NCBI GenBank assembly: GCA_016839585.1
Contig: JAEOTZ010000033.1
Span: 1 to 63,708, forward strand
Length of the DNA: 63,708 nt
Direction: 5' to 3'
From: Promethearchaeota archaeon
GTDB lineage: Archaea; Asgardarchaeota; Lokiarchaeia; Sigyniarchaeales; SOKP01
The notes under the pieces were generated by a model that was not told where the DNA came from, made no database searches, and saw nothing but the letters and a program-made list of their open reading frames with translations. Each line of letters opens with the position of its first letter. The first letter of the stretch is position 1. Below are positions 44,506 through 53,810 of this stretch, piece by piece. The position numbers and the translations under genes are program-made.

Positions 44506-45627
44506 TCATTCAAAGACGCCATAATCCAAATCTAGGAAATCTTCAATGCTTAATATGGTAAGATTGTCAATTTTAGTAATATTGTTATAACTTACTAATT
44601 TTGAATAATCGGGATTATTTATAACCAATACATAGATATGATATTTATTGATATGGTCTTTTATGATTTCTGAAAGTGTGTCTAAATTTAAGTTAGAAAA
44701 GATAGAAAATAACCAATTTTGGTTAATTAACACTTGAAAATCTTTCACTATTTCATATTCAATGTTATTCTCGGATAGTTTTTTTTCTAATAGGGTCAAT
44801 ATTTCATTTATTGTTGAGGGAATATTTCGAGGATCTAAGATAAAGCGATCTTTTATTCTCGTTAAGTTATGGCTCATTGGTATGCGCCATAAACACTGCC
44901 AAATAAGATTTATTTTAGGTTTTTGTAAATCCAAGAGTTCTCTTTTAAAAAATTCTCTTGAAATCTTGATAAGATCAATCATAGAGTCTTCTTCTTTCAG
45001 TATTACAACAAGATACGCCGATCCTCTTAAATCTCCTATTTCATCTATTGTATTATACACGAATAAATAACCTTTTATTTCCCGTTCTTCTAAATATTTT
45101 ATTAAATGTTGAAAAAAATAGATTTCATCTGTAAGTAAATCAAGTCTGATATTATAAAAGATATAGTTTAAGGTAGTTTTATCATTAGTAATGGATAATC
45201 CTTTTCTGGCATTAGAAATTGAAATTTTCATTTCATTTAATGTGGAACTGCCCCCGTTACATAAAATGTTTAAAAATTCCATTTCTAATAGATTATTTTC
45301 CAATAACGAATATTGAATTTCTGTTTTGCTTAAGAGTTCGCATAACTTGAAATAATCTTGGACTATGTCTTTTTTTTCTTCACTTGCAAATTGTAATATA
45401 ATATAGGTCCCGGAATTCACCCCTATTTGGATTGTATAAGAGTCTAAGCATGATCTTTTTATGAACTTATTTAAGAGCTGAATCAGATTTGAAACATCTC
45501 GTATTTGTAGAATTCCAAAGGCTACTAATTTTTTGATTTGATTCAAGCTATTATAAATAATTAGGTCTTTCTCAATAAAATACGATAAAGGCTTGTATTT
45601 CCCTTTTTTTTTGGAACTGGTTTTCAA
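44506..45627 (-). CDS. uncharacterised protein in the pilus region
   Basis: 373 residues, soluble, no known motif. It converges on the platform gene with a 7-nt gap and is divergent to the HerA-like gene, sharing a 120-bp promoter interval. Alpha/beta composition with repeated hydrophobic strands (YTIQIGVNSGTYIILQFA; EIKGYLFVYNTIDEIGDLRG). Probably accessory to the machine. Confidence 0.5.
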   Translation of the reverse strand: MKTSSKKKGKYKPLSYFIEKDLIIYNSLNQIKKLVAFGILQIRDVSNLIQLLNKFIKRSCLDSYTIQIGVNSGTYIILQFASEEKKDIVQDYFKLCELLSKTEIQYSLLENNLLEMEFLNILCNGGSSTLNEMKISISNARKGLSITNDKTTLNYIFYNIRLDLLTDEIYFFQHLIKYLEEREIKGYLFVYNTIDEIGDLRGSAYLVVILKEEDSMIDLIKISREFFKRELLDLQKPKINLIWQCLWRIPMSHNLTRIKDRFILDPRNIPSTINEILTLLEKKLSENNIEYEIVKDFQVLINQNWLFSIFSNLNLDTLSEIIKDHINKYHIYVLVINNPDYSKLVSYNNITKIDNLTILSIEDFLDLDYGVFE

Positions 45628-45748
45628 TGATATTCTACATTTTAATTAATTCCTTGTTAAATTATTATAATTCGATTATTTAAAGTCAAGAAAAATCTCT
45701 ATGTTTTTATTAATATTTATAAAATTTCAAATAAAAAGCTAAAAAAAT

Positions 45749-48472
45749 ATGTTTTTTTCGAATTCCATCTATTTTCTTTTTATTGTGTCATTAATCATAA
45801 TGATTTCTGCTGCAATTTATTATTACACAAGGCAAAAATACGAATTTATCAATGTTATTGGATTTTATCTATGTTCGATTACCATCCTTATATCCCTATT
45901 TATACTATTTGAATATATTGTGATCAAAGAAGAAGATCTGTTTATTTCTACTGTATTCACGCTGGAAATGATTCTGATTCTTGTGTTATTCACGTGGATT
46001 TATTATATTATATATAAACGATCAGAAGGTAAGACTTTTTATATTTATACCACGATTATGTTAATTTTTGCTCATATTCTTATCTCGGGATTATATTTAT
46101 CTTTTATATCAGGGACTATAGTTATAGTTTTTGTAGGTATACTAATTCTTATATCCATTTTAAAGATTAATGAATATCGAAAACAGTTATATTTAATGTT
46201 TATCGCGGGGTGGTATTTTTATATTTTACATGTGGCATTTAACGAGTTAGTCTTTGGATTATATGCACTCTTGGGTATATGTGTTATTGTAAGTTTAGGT
46301 TATAGACCGATCACAGGAAGGCTGATAACTCTATATCATGCCATGCGTACCATTACTACTTCCTTTTTGTGGGAAAAAGGATTAAGTTTAAAGAGGAAAG
46401 GAAAGAAACGAACATTATTTTGGATGACTAAAGTTAAAATCACTCAAATAGGCAGAGAAGATAAACTTGAAAAGAAAAAACTTCAGACTTGGCTACAGGA
46501 TTTTTTCCGACATAAGAAGTCAAACCGCGTTCAAATCATGCTTAATAAAGATCGATTTGAGATATCTTTCTTAATTAAAACTCGTACTAGAATCGAAGGT
46601 ATAAGAAAGGGAAATCAATTATTAACTAATTTGAAATCAGCTTATACGGGATTAGACGGAAAATTAGAACATATTGAAGTAGATAACCGATTTCTGTATA
46701 ATAAAGAAAGGTGGTGGTTAATTAAGTTTCCTAAAGCACCCTATAGTAAGCGTATTGATTTGATCAACAGATTAACTACTCTTTTTGGAGAAGATAGAAA
46801 TAAGACAACACTCCTAATTATCTGGAAAAAAGCTTTTCCTAAAAAAATATTGGAACAGAGAGCTAAAATAATTGCCTTAAAATATAAAGATTCAATTGAA
46901 AAAAATACGTATCTCAAAATGTGGAGGGATGAGCTTTTTCACGTAAAGATATATATAAACTATGAAGTTTCAGGAAAAGATTTAGGTTTAAGAAGTCCAG
47001 AATTTTACGCTATGCAAGGTAGAATAAAAAGCCTAGAAGTTGCTGTTAGAAATGAGAAAAAAACTGCTAAAATCAGAAGGGTTTTATGCGGAGCTAGAGC
47101 AGATTTCTTACGTGGAAATTTATACAATGGGAGATATTTAACGCCAATCTCGTTTGATTTTACTTTTAATGATAAAATGCCCTTCAATGTGCCAGTTGGG
47201 TTAAAAAAACAAGTGATAAATTGGCCCCGACATGTGAAAAACAATTCTAATTTTGCCATAGGTAAGTGGAGGGATGAATATGGTCGATTAAGAGAAAATC
47301 TTTTGTATATAAAAGTGGATGATTTTGTCCAAGGGGCAAATCTTATTGGAGGAATGGGTACAGGAAAGAGTTTTTTGATGGGATACATTAATAAATCTAT
47401 TTCTCAAGTCAGACCAGATGTAGGAATCTTAATAATTAATTTTAAAAGAGAACTCGATGAAAATATATACTTCGCTGAAAAATTTTACAAATTCGGTAAA
47501 AATTTCAACTTACCCTATATTATTCCTCTTGATAAAGATAAAATGGAAAAGCAAATTGTTCAAGTAAGTAAGGGAGTAATGGGATCCATTGGATTTGAAG
47601 AAGAAGGGGTCTATGCTTGTAAAGCAGTACTCCAAAATTATATAATCAAGAATGAAGGCCCACCAGATTCAATAGTGGAATTATTGAAAATGGTAAGAGA
47701 TTATTTTTATGAAGAAGGACACGATTATGATGATAGATATAGAGCAAAAATTACTTCAGCGCTTAATACAAGGATTAATACTCAGCTATCAAATCGGGTA
47801 TTAGTGAATACATTAAACCCTTTCAAGAAAGTTGGAAATTGGTATGAGGATTGGATAGATGGTAAAGTCGTGCAAATAGATTTAACCTCTTGCAATGAAT
47901 GGGAACAAAGATTAATCTCAATTCTCATTTTACAGACAATAAGGACTCTTACGCCAGATACGGGTGTTAAGGGATTAAGACACCTTATAGAAATTGATGA
48001 AGCCCATAGAATTCTTAAAAGGTTAACCTCACCTGGAAAACACAAGAGTGATGATTACATAGCCTGTGAACAAATCATAAAAATTTTTGAAATAATGTTT
48101 TCAGAATTTCGAGATCGTGGAATATCATTTCTTATTGCTGATCAACGAGCAGATATTTTAGATGATAGTGCAATCTCCTTACCTTCTTTAAAGTTTTTGT
48201 TGCACCAAAGTTTGACCAGTGTGGAGCGCTTTACAAAGGATCCACAGAATATTGAAACTATTATACGTTTACCTAATCGATATTGCGTATTAGATCGTGG
48301 AGTAACAGGAGAATTTTTTTCATTTAAAACAGCAGACTACTTTCCAGAAAAGACACACAGCAGTGAAACAACTAAGGTTTCAAAGGTACTATGCCCAAAA
48401 TGTAAAAATATTATTGACATTACAAACCAAGCCTGCCCTCATTGCAAATATCGTTTAATCTTGAATACATAA
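45749..48472 (+). CDS. membrane-anchored HerA/VirB4-type ATPase
   Basis: 907 residues. The first 210 residues contain about six transmembrane helices. A middle domain (230-500) is alpha/beta. The ATPase has Walker A LIGGMGTGKSFLMGY near residue 535, Walker B HLIEIDEAHRIL near residue 750 and the arginine-bearing LIADQRADIL. A C-terminal zinc ribbon (CPKCKN...CPHCKY) ends it. Membrane-anchored HerA/VirB4 ATPases drive DNA in conjugation and in the crenarchaeal Ced import system; pili-only machines lack them. This favours a DNA-transfer role for the locus. Confidence 0.82.
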   Translation: MFFSNSIYFLFIVSLIIMISAAIYYYTRQKYEFINVIGFYLCSITILISLFILFEYIVIKEEDLFISTVFTLEMILILVLFTWIYYIIYKRSEGKTFYIYTTIMLIFAHILISGLYLSFISGTIVIVFVGILILISILKINEYRKQLYLMFIAGWYFYILHVAFNELVFGLYALLGICVIVSLGYRPITGRLITLYHAMRTITTSFLWEKGLSLKRKGKKRTLFWMTKVKITQIGREDKLEKKKLQTWLQDFFRHKKSNRVQIMLNKDRFEISFLIKTRTRIEGIRKGNQLLTNLKSAYTGLDGKLEHIEVDNRFLYNKERWWLIKFPKAPYSKRIDLINRLTTLFGEDRNKTTLLIIWKKAFPKKILEQRAKIIALKYKDSIEKNTYLKMWRDELFHVKIYINYEVSGKDLGLRSPEFYAMQGRIKSLEVAVRNEKKTAKIRRVLCGARADFLRGNLYNGRYLTPISFDFTFNDKMPFNVPVGLKKQVINWPRHVKNNSNFAIGKWRDEYGRLRENLLYIKVDDFVQGANLIGGMGTGKSFLMGYINKSISQVRPDVGILIINFKRELDENIYFAEKFYKFGKNFNLPYIIPLDKDKMEKQIVQVSKGVMGSIGFEEEGVYACKAVLQNYIIKNEGPPDSIVELLKMVRDYFYEEGHDYDDRYRAKITSALNTRINTQLSNRVLVNTLNPFKKVGNWYEDWIDGKVVQIDLTSCNEWEQRLISILILQTIRTLTPDTGVKGLRHLIEIDEAHRILKRLTSPGKHKSDDYIACEQIIKIFEIMFSEFRDRGISFLIADQRADILDDSAISLPSLKFLLHQSLTSVERFTKDPQNIETIIRLPNRYCVLDRGVTGEFFSFKTADYFPEKTHSSETTKVSKVLCPKCKNIIDITNQACPHCKYRLILNT

Positions 48473-48569
48473 GGTTCTTCTTATTTTTCTGTTTAGTTTT
48501 TATTAGTTGTGTCAAATTTTTTAGTAACTTATAGTATAGTACAAAACTTTAAATGTGTGATTAAAAAAT

Positions 48570-49286
48570 ATGGGTAAGAACATAAATAAAACACCAAGCA
48601 GAATAAGTAAAAGTACAACTACCATTAATAAGAAAAATAAGGATTTTGGGAAAATAGCAACTAAAAAAATTATCGAAAAAAAAAGAAATAAAGGGACAAA
48701 GCCTACTGAGAAAAAAAGTAGAGGTCCAATTAAAAGAATAAGAATATCTCAAAAAGAATATTCAGATAAAAGTAAGACCGTGATTCGGAAATGGGAAAAA
48801 GCTTCTCAATGCTTACAATCTGAAAATATACCGAAAGCGACTCAGAATCGTAAAAAATCCCTTCAAGATACACAAGCAAAGAATGATAAGACTACAACAC
48901 AGAATTGGGAAAACGCGTCTCAAAATATGTTAATAGATAACCTTCTCAATAAACTCAACAAGAATAAGCAGGTAGGCGGAAAAAAAGAGGAAAAAGAAAA
49001 AAAGGAAAGAGATTCAAATAAAAGCTTAAAGGAGAAGCAAAAAAAGTGGTTTGATGATTTAAAACAATCAATGAAAAATTCTATGAAAAGTTTTAATGAT
49101 GCCCAAAAAAAAGCACTTGATAATTTAGAAAAAACGATATTAGATAAAATGTCATCTAAAGAAAAAGAGGATGAATTTTTAAAAGAAATCTTATTGATTT
49201 TACTTGCTCAGAATGCCTTTTCAAAAGATTTACAAAATTTAGGGCAAGTGAATGTTAGTACTGTCGAACGTGAATCTTACTTATGA
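48570..49286 (+). CDS. Lys/Glu-rich coiled-coil protein
   Basis: 238 residues. The N-terminal 100 residues are very basic and probably disordered (TINKKNKDFGKIATKK). Residues 130-220 are coiled coil (KERDSNKSLKEKQKKWFDDL; NAQ/DAQKKALDNLEKT). No cysteines or catalytic motif. Lies between the two ATPase genes and may be a soluble adaptor or DNA-binding linker of the machine. Confidence 0.6.
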   Translation: MGKNINKTPSRISKSTTTINKKNKDFGKIATKKIIEKKRNKGTKPTEKKSRGPIKRIRISQKEYSDKSKTVIRKWEKASQCLQSENIPKATQNRKKSLQDTQAKNDKTTTQNWENASQNMLIDNLLNKLNKNKQVGGKKEEKEKKERDSNKSLKEKQKKWFDDLKQSMKNSMKSFNDAQKKALDNLEKTILDKMSSKEKEDEFLKEILLILLAQNAFSKDLQNLGQVNVSTVERESYL

Positions 49287-49375
49287 AATATTTTTTTCCT
49301 AAAAAATAAATTCAATGGAAGAACTTCAAATGTGAAATTATAGGAGTTTTTATTCTTTTCCCTTAAAATAATAGT

Positions 49376-49750
49376 ATGGAAACGCTTGAGAAAGTATTAT
49401 TAATGGCGGTAGGTGTTATCATTCTCTCTTCATTCTTATTTTGGTTAATACCAAATTTCATGAAAATCAATGAATATAAAGAGGATAATGATACTCCCAT
49501 ATGGGATCAGACCCCTACAGATCAAATTATAGAATATGGAGAATATTTCTCTTATGATGTAAACGCATCTGATTTTTTTGGGATAGATCATTATTGGATC
49601 AATGATACTTCTAACTTTTATATCAACAATGAAGGTCTAATCAGAAGTATAACCATCCTTAATGTAGGGGAATATTGGCTAGAAATCAGAGCTTATGATC
49701 CTTCTGATAATTTTATCTCTGCTGAAATTAAAATCACAGTTAATAATTGA
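49376..49750 (+). CDS. pilin-like protein with Ig/cadherin-like domain
   Basis: 124 residues. METLEKVLLMAVGVIILSSF is a short leader plus hydrophobic helix like the protein at 57169-57441 (both have EK-x-L-L before the helix). The exterior part, TPTDQIIEYGEYFSYDVNAS ... GEYWLEIRAYDPSDN, is a cadherin/Ig-like beta sandwich as found in archaeal surface proteins. Probably a surface-exposed minor pilin. Confidence 0.6.
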   Translation: METLEKVLLMAVGVIILSSFLFWLIPNFMKINEYKEDNDTPIWDQTPTDQIIEYGEYFSYDVNASDFFGIDHYWINDTSNFYINNEGLIRSITILNVGEYWLEIRAYDPSDNFISAEIKITVNN

Positions 49751-49775
49751 ATAACGCCTTTAAGAATTATTGAAA

Positions 49776-51962
49776 ATGATTCACCTAAACAATATTAAAG
49801 TGAGTATTCAAAGAAAAGAAAATCTTGAAGGAAAAAAAGAAAAAGTGCTTAATATTGAATGTAGCACGTGTCCAGAATATTCTAAACAATTTTTGAAAAA
49901 TGAGAAATGTTATTATTGCCTTTTCAATTGTGTAAAAAATAACAAGAATAAAGGATTTGAAAAAATATATATTCAAGCTTTAGACGCCTTAACAGATCAA
50001 AAAACAACGAAATTAATTCTTGAATGTTTTAAAAACATGGAAAAAGCTGAAAAATATTATTCTAAACTATTGAAATTAAGAGAAACCTGTGTTTATAGGG
50101 ACAAGTTTGGGTGTAGAATCTTTGGAGATTTTGAATCTTTCTTTGCTTTAAATGAACAAGATCTTATAGATCCAATATCATTATATTTCAAGACACAACA
50201 AATTATAAAACAAGTTGAAAGTTTTAGTTCTCCAGATCCGGTCTGCTCTGATTGCATTGAAAAAAGTATAGAAATTGTAAATCAATTATTATTAATTTTA
50301 GATTCAGGGTTAATAAGAAAATATAAAACAGTCCAGCAGAAGAGTTCCTTATTTGAGGACCCCTTTTACTTTTATGAGTTTCTGATAACAAAATCTCACT
50401 CAATAAATAAAAGCTATGATAAATCAGTTCTTTCTAAAACAACAATTGGTGAAATGAAAAAGGAAGGATTACTGCAATCATACCAAATTGGTAAGGGTTT
50501 GTTTCAAATTCAAGTATTCGGAATAGCAAACAAGACAGAAAAAATATATTATTATCATTTAATTCATGATTCTGAATCAGAAAAATCCTATTTTGAGAAA
50601 TTGATTGAAAATATCCTTTCTTATATGCAAGTTTTAAGATTTGATGACATAGTTTCGTTGGAAAATTTAATTGAGTTGTATGAGAAAGAAGCCTTACGAA
50701 TTATTGAACTCAATTATAAAATGGCTGACAATAGGAAAAAAAGAGTGGCATTTTACGCCGCCATTACATTTCTTCAATTAAACAAACTTTTCCCGCTTTT
50801 AATTGACAATTATATAGAAGAAATATTTTTAGATTCCCCGGAGAGTAAGATTTACATCGATCATCAAAAACATGGACGCTGTCGTACCAATTTAACTTTA
50901 TCTGGCAAGGACATAAAGCGAATAATTACATTATTACGGTTGTATAGTCAACAGAGATTGGATTATTCAAATCCGACTCTAAAATATGTCATTAAAAACA
51001 AATATTTTTACTGTAGATTTGCCATTGATGTTAAACCTATTAATGTCAATGATTTTTCCTTAGATATTAGGAAATTGAATAAAAACATATTAACAATTCA
51101 AGATTTAATGAAAACAAATACTCTTAATCCTCTAATGACCGCGTTTCTTTACTTCTGTATGATAAGAAGAGTAAACATAACAGTAACAGGAGAGACTGAT
51201 ACTGGCAAGACTACATTAATTAACGCATTTGACATGATTTCCCCTGAATACTTCCGAAAAATTTATGTAGAAAATGTCACCGAATCATTAGAGCAATTAA
51301 TTTTTAATAAACATCAGCTCAAATATCAAGCAGACTCCTTAGATACAAATAATAAGGAGGGATATACAAAAAGCGACCACATAAAAACATTACTTCATCG
51401 CACACCTGATATTATTTATTTAGGTGAGATTCTAACAAAAGAAGAAGCAGAAGCTATGTTTCACTGTTTGGCTGCCGGATTAAAAGGTTTTCAAACTATT
51501 CACTCTCAAAACATTGATTCTTTAATAAATAGGCTGATTCATACATTCAAAATTAATTTTGCTCAATTAGATGATTTGGATCTATTAATCTTAATGACTC
51601 GGGATTTTTATAAAAGAAGGATTGTATCTATTTCAGAAATTGATTTAACAAATTATCATGCCGGTGATTACTATAGGGAGATCTTTCTTTATGAACCTGA
51701 ATCAGAGAAGTGGAATTTACTCAAAAAGCTTTATGAGACTAAGCTAATTACTAAATTAAAGAAGTTTGAGAAATTAAAAGAAGATTCTTTTAACAATTTT
51801 ATGACTTTTTACGAAGAAATCTTTCGGTATCTCTTAAATTGTGAAAAGATTAGGAATGACGAATTAGTTAACTTGTTCAATGAATTGGCACATTTTTCTA
51901 TTATATCTCATTTAGAGGCTCGAAATTTTTGGGAAAAGTGGAAAAAAGAGCATGAATATTGA
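49776..51962 (+). CDS. GspE/VirB11/ArlI-type secretion ATPase with N-terminal Cys clusters
   Basis: 728 residues from ATG 49776. The C-terminal motor has Walker A TVTGETDTGKTTLINAF near residue 475, the Asp/Glu box around TESLEQ, Walker B PDIIYLGEILTKEEAEAM and LKGFQTIHSQ (His box). The N-terminus carries CSTCPEYSKQFLKNEKCYYC with a further Cys in LFNC, then CVYRDKFGC near residue 105 and CSDC near residue 150. This may be an Fe-S or zinc module not usual in archaellum ATPases. It powers the pilus-like assembly with the platform protein at 42936. Confidence 0.85.
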   Translation: MIHLNNIKVSIQRKENLEGKKEKVLNIECSTCPEYSKQFLKNEKCYYCLFNCVKNNKNKGFEKIYIQALDALTDQKTTKLILECFKNMEKAEKYYSKLLKLRETCVYRDKFGCRIFGDFESFFALNEQDLIDPISLYFKTQQIIKQVESFSSPDPVCSDCIEKSIEIVNQLLLILDSGLIRKYKTVQQKSSLFEDPFYFYEFLITKSHSINKSYDKSVLSKTTIGEMKKEGLLQSYQIGKGLFQIQVFGIANKTEKIYYYHLIHDSESEKSYFEKLIENILSYMQVLRFDDIVSLENLIELYEKEALRIIELNYKMADNRKKRVAFYAAITFLQLNKLFPLLIDNYIEEIFLDSPESKIYIDHQKHGRCRTNLTLSGKDIKRIITLLRLYSQQRLDYSNPTLKYVIKNKYFYCRFAIDVKPINVNDFSLDIRKLNKNILTIQDLMKTNTLNPLMTAFLYFCMIRRVNITVTGETDTGKTTLINAFDMISPEYFRKIYVENVTESLEQLIFNKHQLKYQADSLDTNNKEGYTKSDHIKTLLHRTPDIIYLGEILTKEEAEAMFHCLAAGLKGFQTIHSQNIDSLINRLIHTFKINFAQLDDLDLLILMTRDFYKRRIVSISEIDLTNYHAGDYYREIFLYEPESEKWNLLKKLYETKLITKLKKFEKLKEDSFNNFMTFYEEIFRYLLNCEKIRNDELVNLFNELAHFSIISHLEARNFWEKWKKEHEY

Positions 51963-51986
51963 AAGTAAGAGGAGGGAAAATTTAAG

Positions 51987-52289
51987 TTGAATTATCTAGC
52001 CATATTATTATTCCCTATTTGTTTTTTATTCCTGTTAATTATTGTCTTATTCATATATGTTTTGCTATCTGGAAATTCATTAGTTTCAATTCTTTGTTTT
52101 ATGGTATATATAATCCTCTTACTAACCTTTTATTATTTCCTGGAAAAATTAAGGCAATTTATTGTGGATACCGGTCTGAAATTTCTGGTTTTTTTTAACT
52201 TTATTTATTATTTAGCAACAGTCGTAAATTTCTTTATTGGAGTCATTCTTTTCATTATGGTTTTGTATCATTTAATTTTAAATCCTTAA
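51987..52289 (+). CDS. small membrane protein
   Basis: 100 residues, TTG start after GGAGGG. Four hydrophobic segments and hardly any soluble part. Follows the secretion ATPase by 24 nt, so probably the end of that operon. No known family. Confidence 0.5.
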   Translation: MNYLAILLFPICFLFLLIIVLFIYVLLSGNSLVSILCFMVYIILLLTFYYFLEKLRQFIVDTGLKFLVFFNFIYYLATVVNFFIGVILFIMVLYHLILNP

Positions 52290-52334
52290 AATAGTCAGGC
52301 AATATTATCTTAATTATAATGGAAGACCATCAAA

Positions 52335-52613
52335 ATGAATAAAATTATACTCATTTTATTTCAAATAATCATATCAACAATGTTTTGTTGGATTATTTGT
52401 GGCATTAGTCCGAATGCCTTTATCCCATCAACCGAAATGGCATTTGGGAATACTTTTTTCATGATATTATATGCCCCATTTACATCAGCATTGAGTAAAA
52501 TACCTTTGGAGGTTATGAACAAACCTCTAGAAATTCTTTTTCCTGCATATTTTTCATGTTTTAACCTCTTTTTTTATTTAAATTCCTTTTCTATTGGTGT
52601 CCAAGATATTTGA
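52335..52613 (+). CDS. small membrane protein overlapping a repeat
   Basis: 92 residues, two or three hydrophobic segments with PF and Cys-rich patches. Its last 20 codons run through the opposite-strand hairpin leader (copy 3), so the C-terminus may be a recent fusion with element DNA. Confidence 0.4.
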   Translation: MNKIILILFQIIISTMFCWIICGISPNAFIPSTEMAFGNTFFMILYAPFTSALSKIPLEVMNKPLEILFPAYFSCFNLFFYLNSFSIGVQDI

Positions 52614-52622
52614 CACACTTAC
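52593..52622 (-). promoter_or_regulatory. covarying 30-nt hairpin, copy 3
   Basis: Minus strand: GTAAGTGTG-T-CAA-ATATC-TTG-GA-CACCAAT. Same frame of conserved flanks as copies 1 and 2, with CAA/TTG as the upper stem. It is followed by the same AATTTAAATAAAAAAAGAGG leader as copy 2, but then only a 14-codon remnant. Confidence 0.6.
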
Positions 52623-52638
52623 AATAAAAATTATTTTT

Positions 52639-52809
52639 TTAGTAAAAATCCCTTCTTTCTCTCCATTCTTCTTTCTCTTTTGCTTTTCTTTCTTTCTCTT
52701 CTTTTCTGAAAGAAATACTATGTGCTGTACTATGCCAAATTCGGAATAATAAATAATCGAATATAATTCCAATTATAAAACCTAAAAATATTATCAAAGC
52801 AATATTCAT
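52639..52809 (-). CDS. 56-residue single-pass membrane protein
   Basis: ATG 52809; MNIALIIFLGFIIGIIFDYL is one hydrophobic helix. A very charged helical tail (RKEEKERKAKEKEEWRERR) follows. One of a series of small minus-strand genes, each followed or preceded by the 30-nt hairpin. Stop lies 17 nt before copy 3. Confidence 0.5.
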   Translation of the reverse strand: MNIALIIFLGFIIGIIFDYLLFRIWHSTAHSISFRKEEKERKAKEKEEWRERRDFY

Positions 52810-52833
52810 TTTAACATCTCCCGTTTTATTTAT

Positions 52834-53376
52834 TTAAGGTCTATAATATATAGCATCGTAGTAAGTAAATCTGTTTGGTCCGCAATGATTATTACACAGA
52901 AAAATAAACCAATTATCCAAACATGGTGCAGTAAAATTATAATAAAATCCATAATATCGTGGATATGTTATGATATTATATACTTCTTCTAATATTGGAT
53001 CATTCTCATGATCAAAATAAGGATCTTCTACTGCTCTACTAAAGTCTTCAAACATATCACTTGAAACCACATATAGAAATGGATGTTCAAATTGATCGGT
53101 ATCACTAAAATGATTTAAATATACCCAGTTTACTTCCATAGTATAATTTAAAACATAATAATCTTCACTAAAAGTAAGAGTAATCCTATAACTTTCCCAA
53201 TTTTTCATATATGGATCGTATGGTGGTGGTTCTGGTGTTTGCTGATTTTTATCTACAGGTTTTATTAAGATAATTGAATATAATGTCGATGTTACTATTA
53301 AGGACACTACTATTACAATAATTAAAAAAATAAATTTCTTTTTCAATTTTTTAACCTCTTTTTTATTTAAATTCAT
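52834..53376 (-). CDS. membrane-anchored extracytoplasmic protein
   Basis: 180 residues from ATG 53376; a TTG about 10 codons later, after GAGGT, may be the true start. A basic N-terminus and one transmembrane helix (FIFLIIVIVVSLIVTSTLYS) are followed by a Pro-rich linker (QQTPEPPPYDP). A Tyr/Phe/Asn-rich outside domain has three cysteines near the end (APCLDNW, CNNHCGPNRF). Probably a secreted or surface domain; family not recognised. Confidence 0.6.
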   Translation of the reverse strand: MNLNKKEVKKLKKKFIFLIIVIVVSLIVTSTLYSIILIKPVDKNQQTPEPPPYDPYMKNWESYRITLTFSEDYYVLNYTMEVNWVYLNHFSDTDQFEHPFLYVVSSDMFEDFSRAVEDPYFDHENDPILEEVYNIITYPRYYGFYYNFTAPCLDNWFIFLCNNHCGPNRFTYYDAIYYRP

Positions 53377-53380
53377 TTCT

Positions 53381-53410
53381 ATTGGTGCTCTCGAAATGAG
53401 GCACACTTAC
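53381..53410 (-). promoter_or_regulatory. covarying 30-nt hairpin, copy 2
   Basis: Minus strand: GTAAGTGTG-C-CTC-ATTTC-GAG-AG-CACCAAT. Upper stem CTC/GAG, lower stem GTG/CAC. It begins 25 nt after the stop of the 53436 gene and lies 5 nt before the ATG of the membrane-anchored protein gene. Confidence 0.65.
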
Positions 53411-53435
53411 AAATAAAATAAAAAAAAATTAATTA

Positions 53436-53726
53436 TTAAGTTTCTTCTGTTTTTTTCATATATTTTTTTATCCACTTATTTTGGAATTCGATAGTAGCTT
53501 CTTCCAATTTTTTCAACGATTTCAGATCTCTATCTGATGGTATATTTTTACTATATGCAATTCCCATAGCAATTGCCTTATCCTCTAATTTAGGATAGAG
53601 AGTAAGTGCAATTTTCGTTGTTAACATTTTTTCTTCAAGTTTAAGCTTCTTCCAATTAAAATAAATACTCATTAATATTACAATGGCACTACTTACTATT
53701 GATACTATAGCAATCAAATCACTCAT
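53436..53726 (-). CDS. small membrane protein with charged tail
   Basis: 96 residues. N-terminal helix (LIAIVSIVSSAIVILMSIYF) then a charged, mostly helical part (KKLEEATIEFQNKWIKKYMK). GGAGTGA precedes ATG 53726. Similar build to the protein at 52639 but no clear sequence similarity. Confidence 0.55.
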   Translation of the reverse strand: MSDLIAIVSIVSSAIVILMSIYFNWKKLKLEEKMLTTKIALTLYPKLEDKAIAMGIAYSKNIPSDRDLKSLKKLEEATIEFQNKWIKKYMKKTEET

Positions 53727-53760
53727 CTTCTTTTCTCACTCCTTCATTAATTTCATTTTA

Positions 53761-53790
53761 ATTGGTGCTCTGGAAGTCAGACACACTTAC
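53761..53790 (-). promoter_or_regulatory. covarying 30-nt hairpin, copy 1
   Basis: Minus strand: GTAAGTGTG-T-CTG-ACTTC-CAG-AG-CACCAAT. Upper stem CTG/CAG. Lies 35 nt before ATG 53726 and 21 nt after the stop of the interrupted gene at 53811. Confidence 0.65.
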
Positions 53791-53810
53791 AAAAAAAATA
53801 AATTGATTAA

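Noticed and set aside
52593-53790. Integron attC sites
   Set aside because: Cassette-like layout, but the core GTTRRRY/RYYYAAC ends are absent and no integron-type tyrosine recombinase is in the window.
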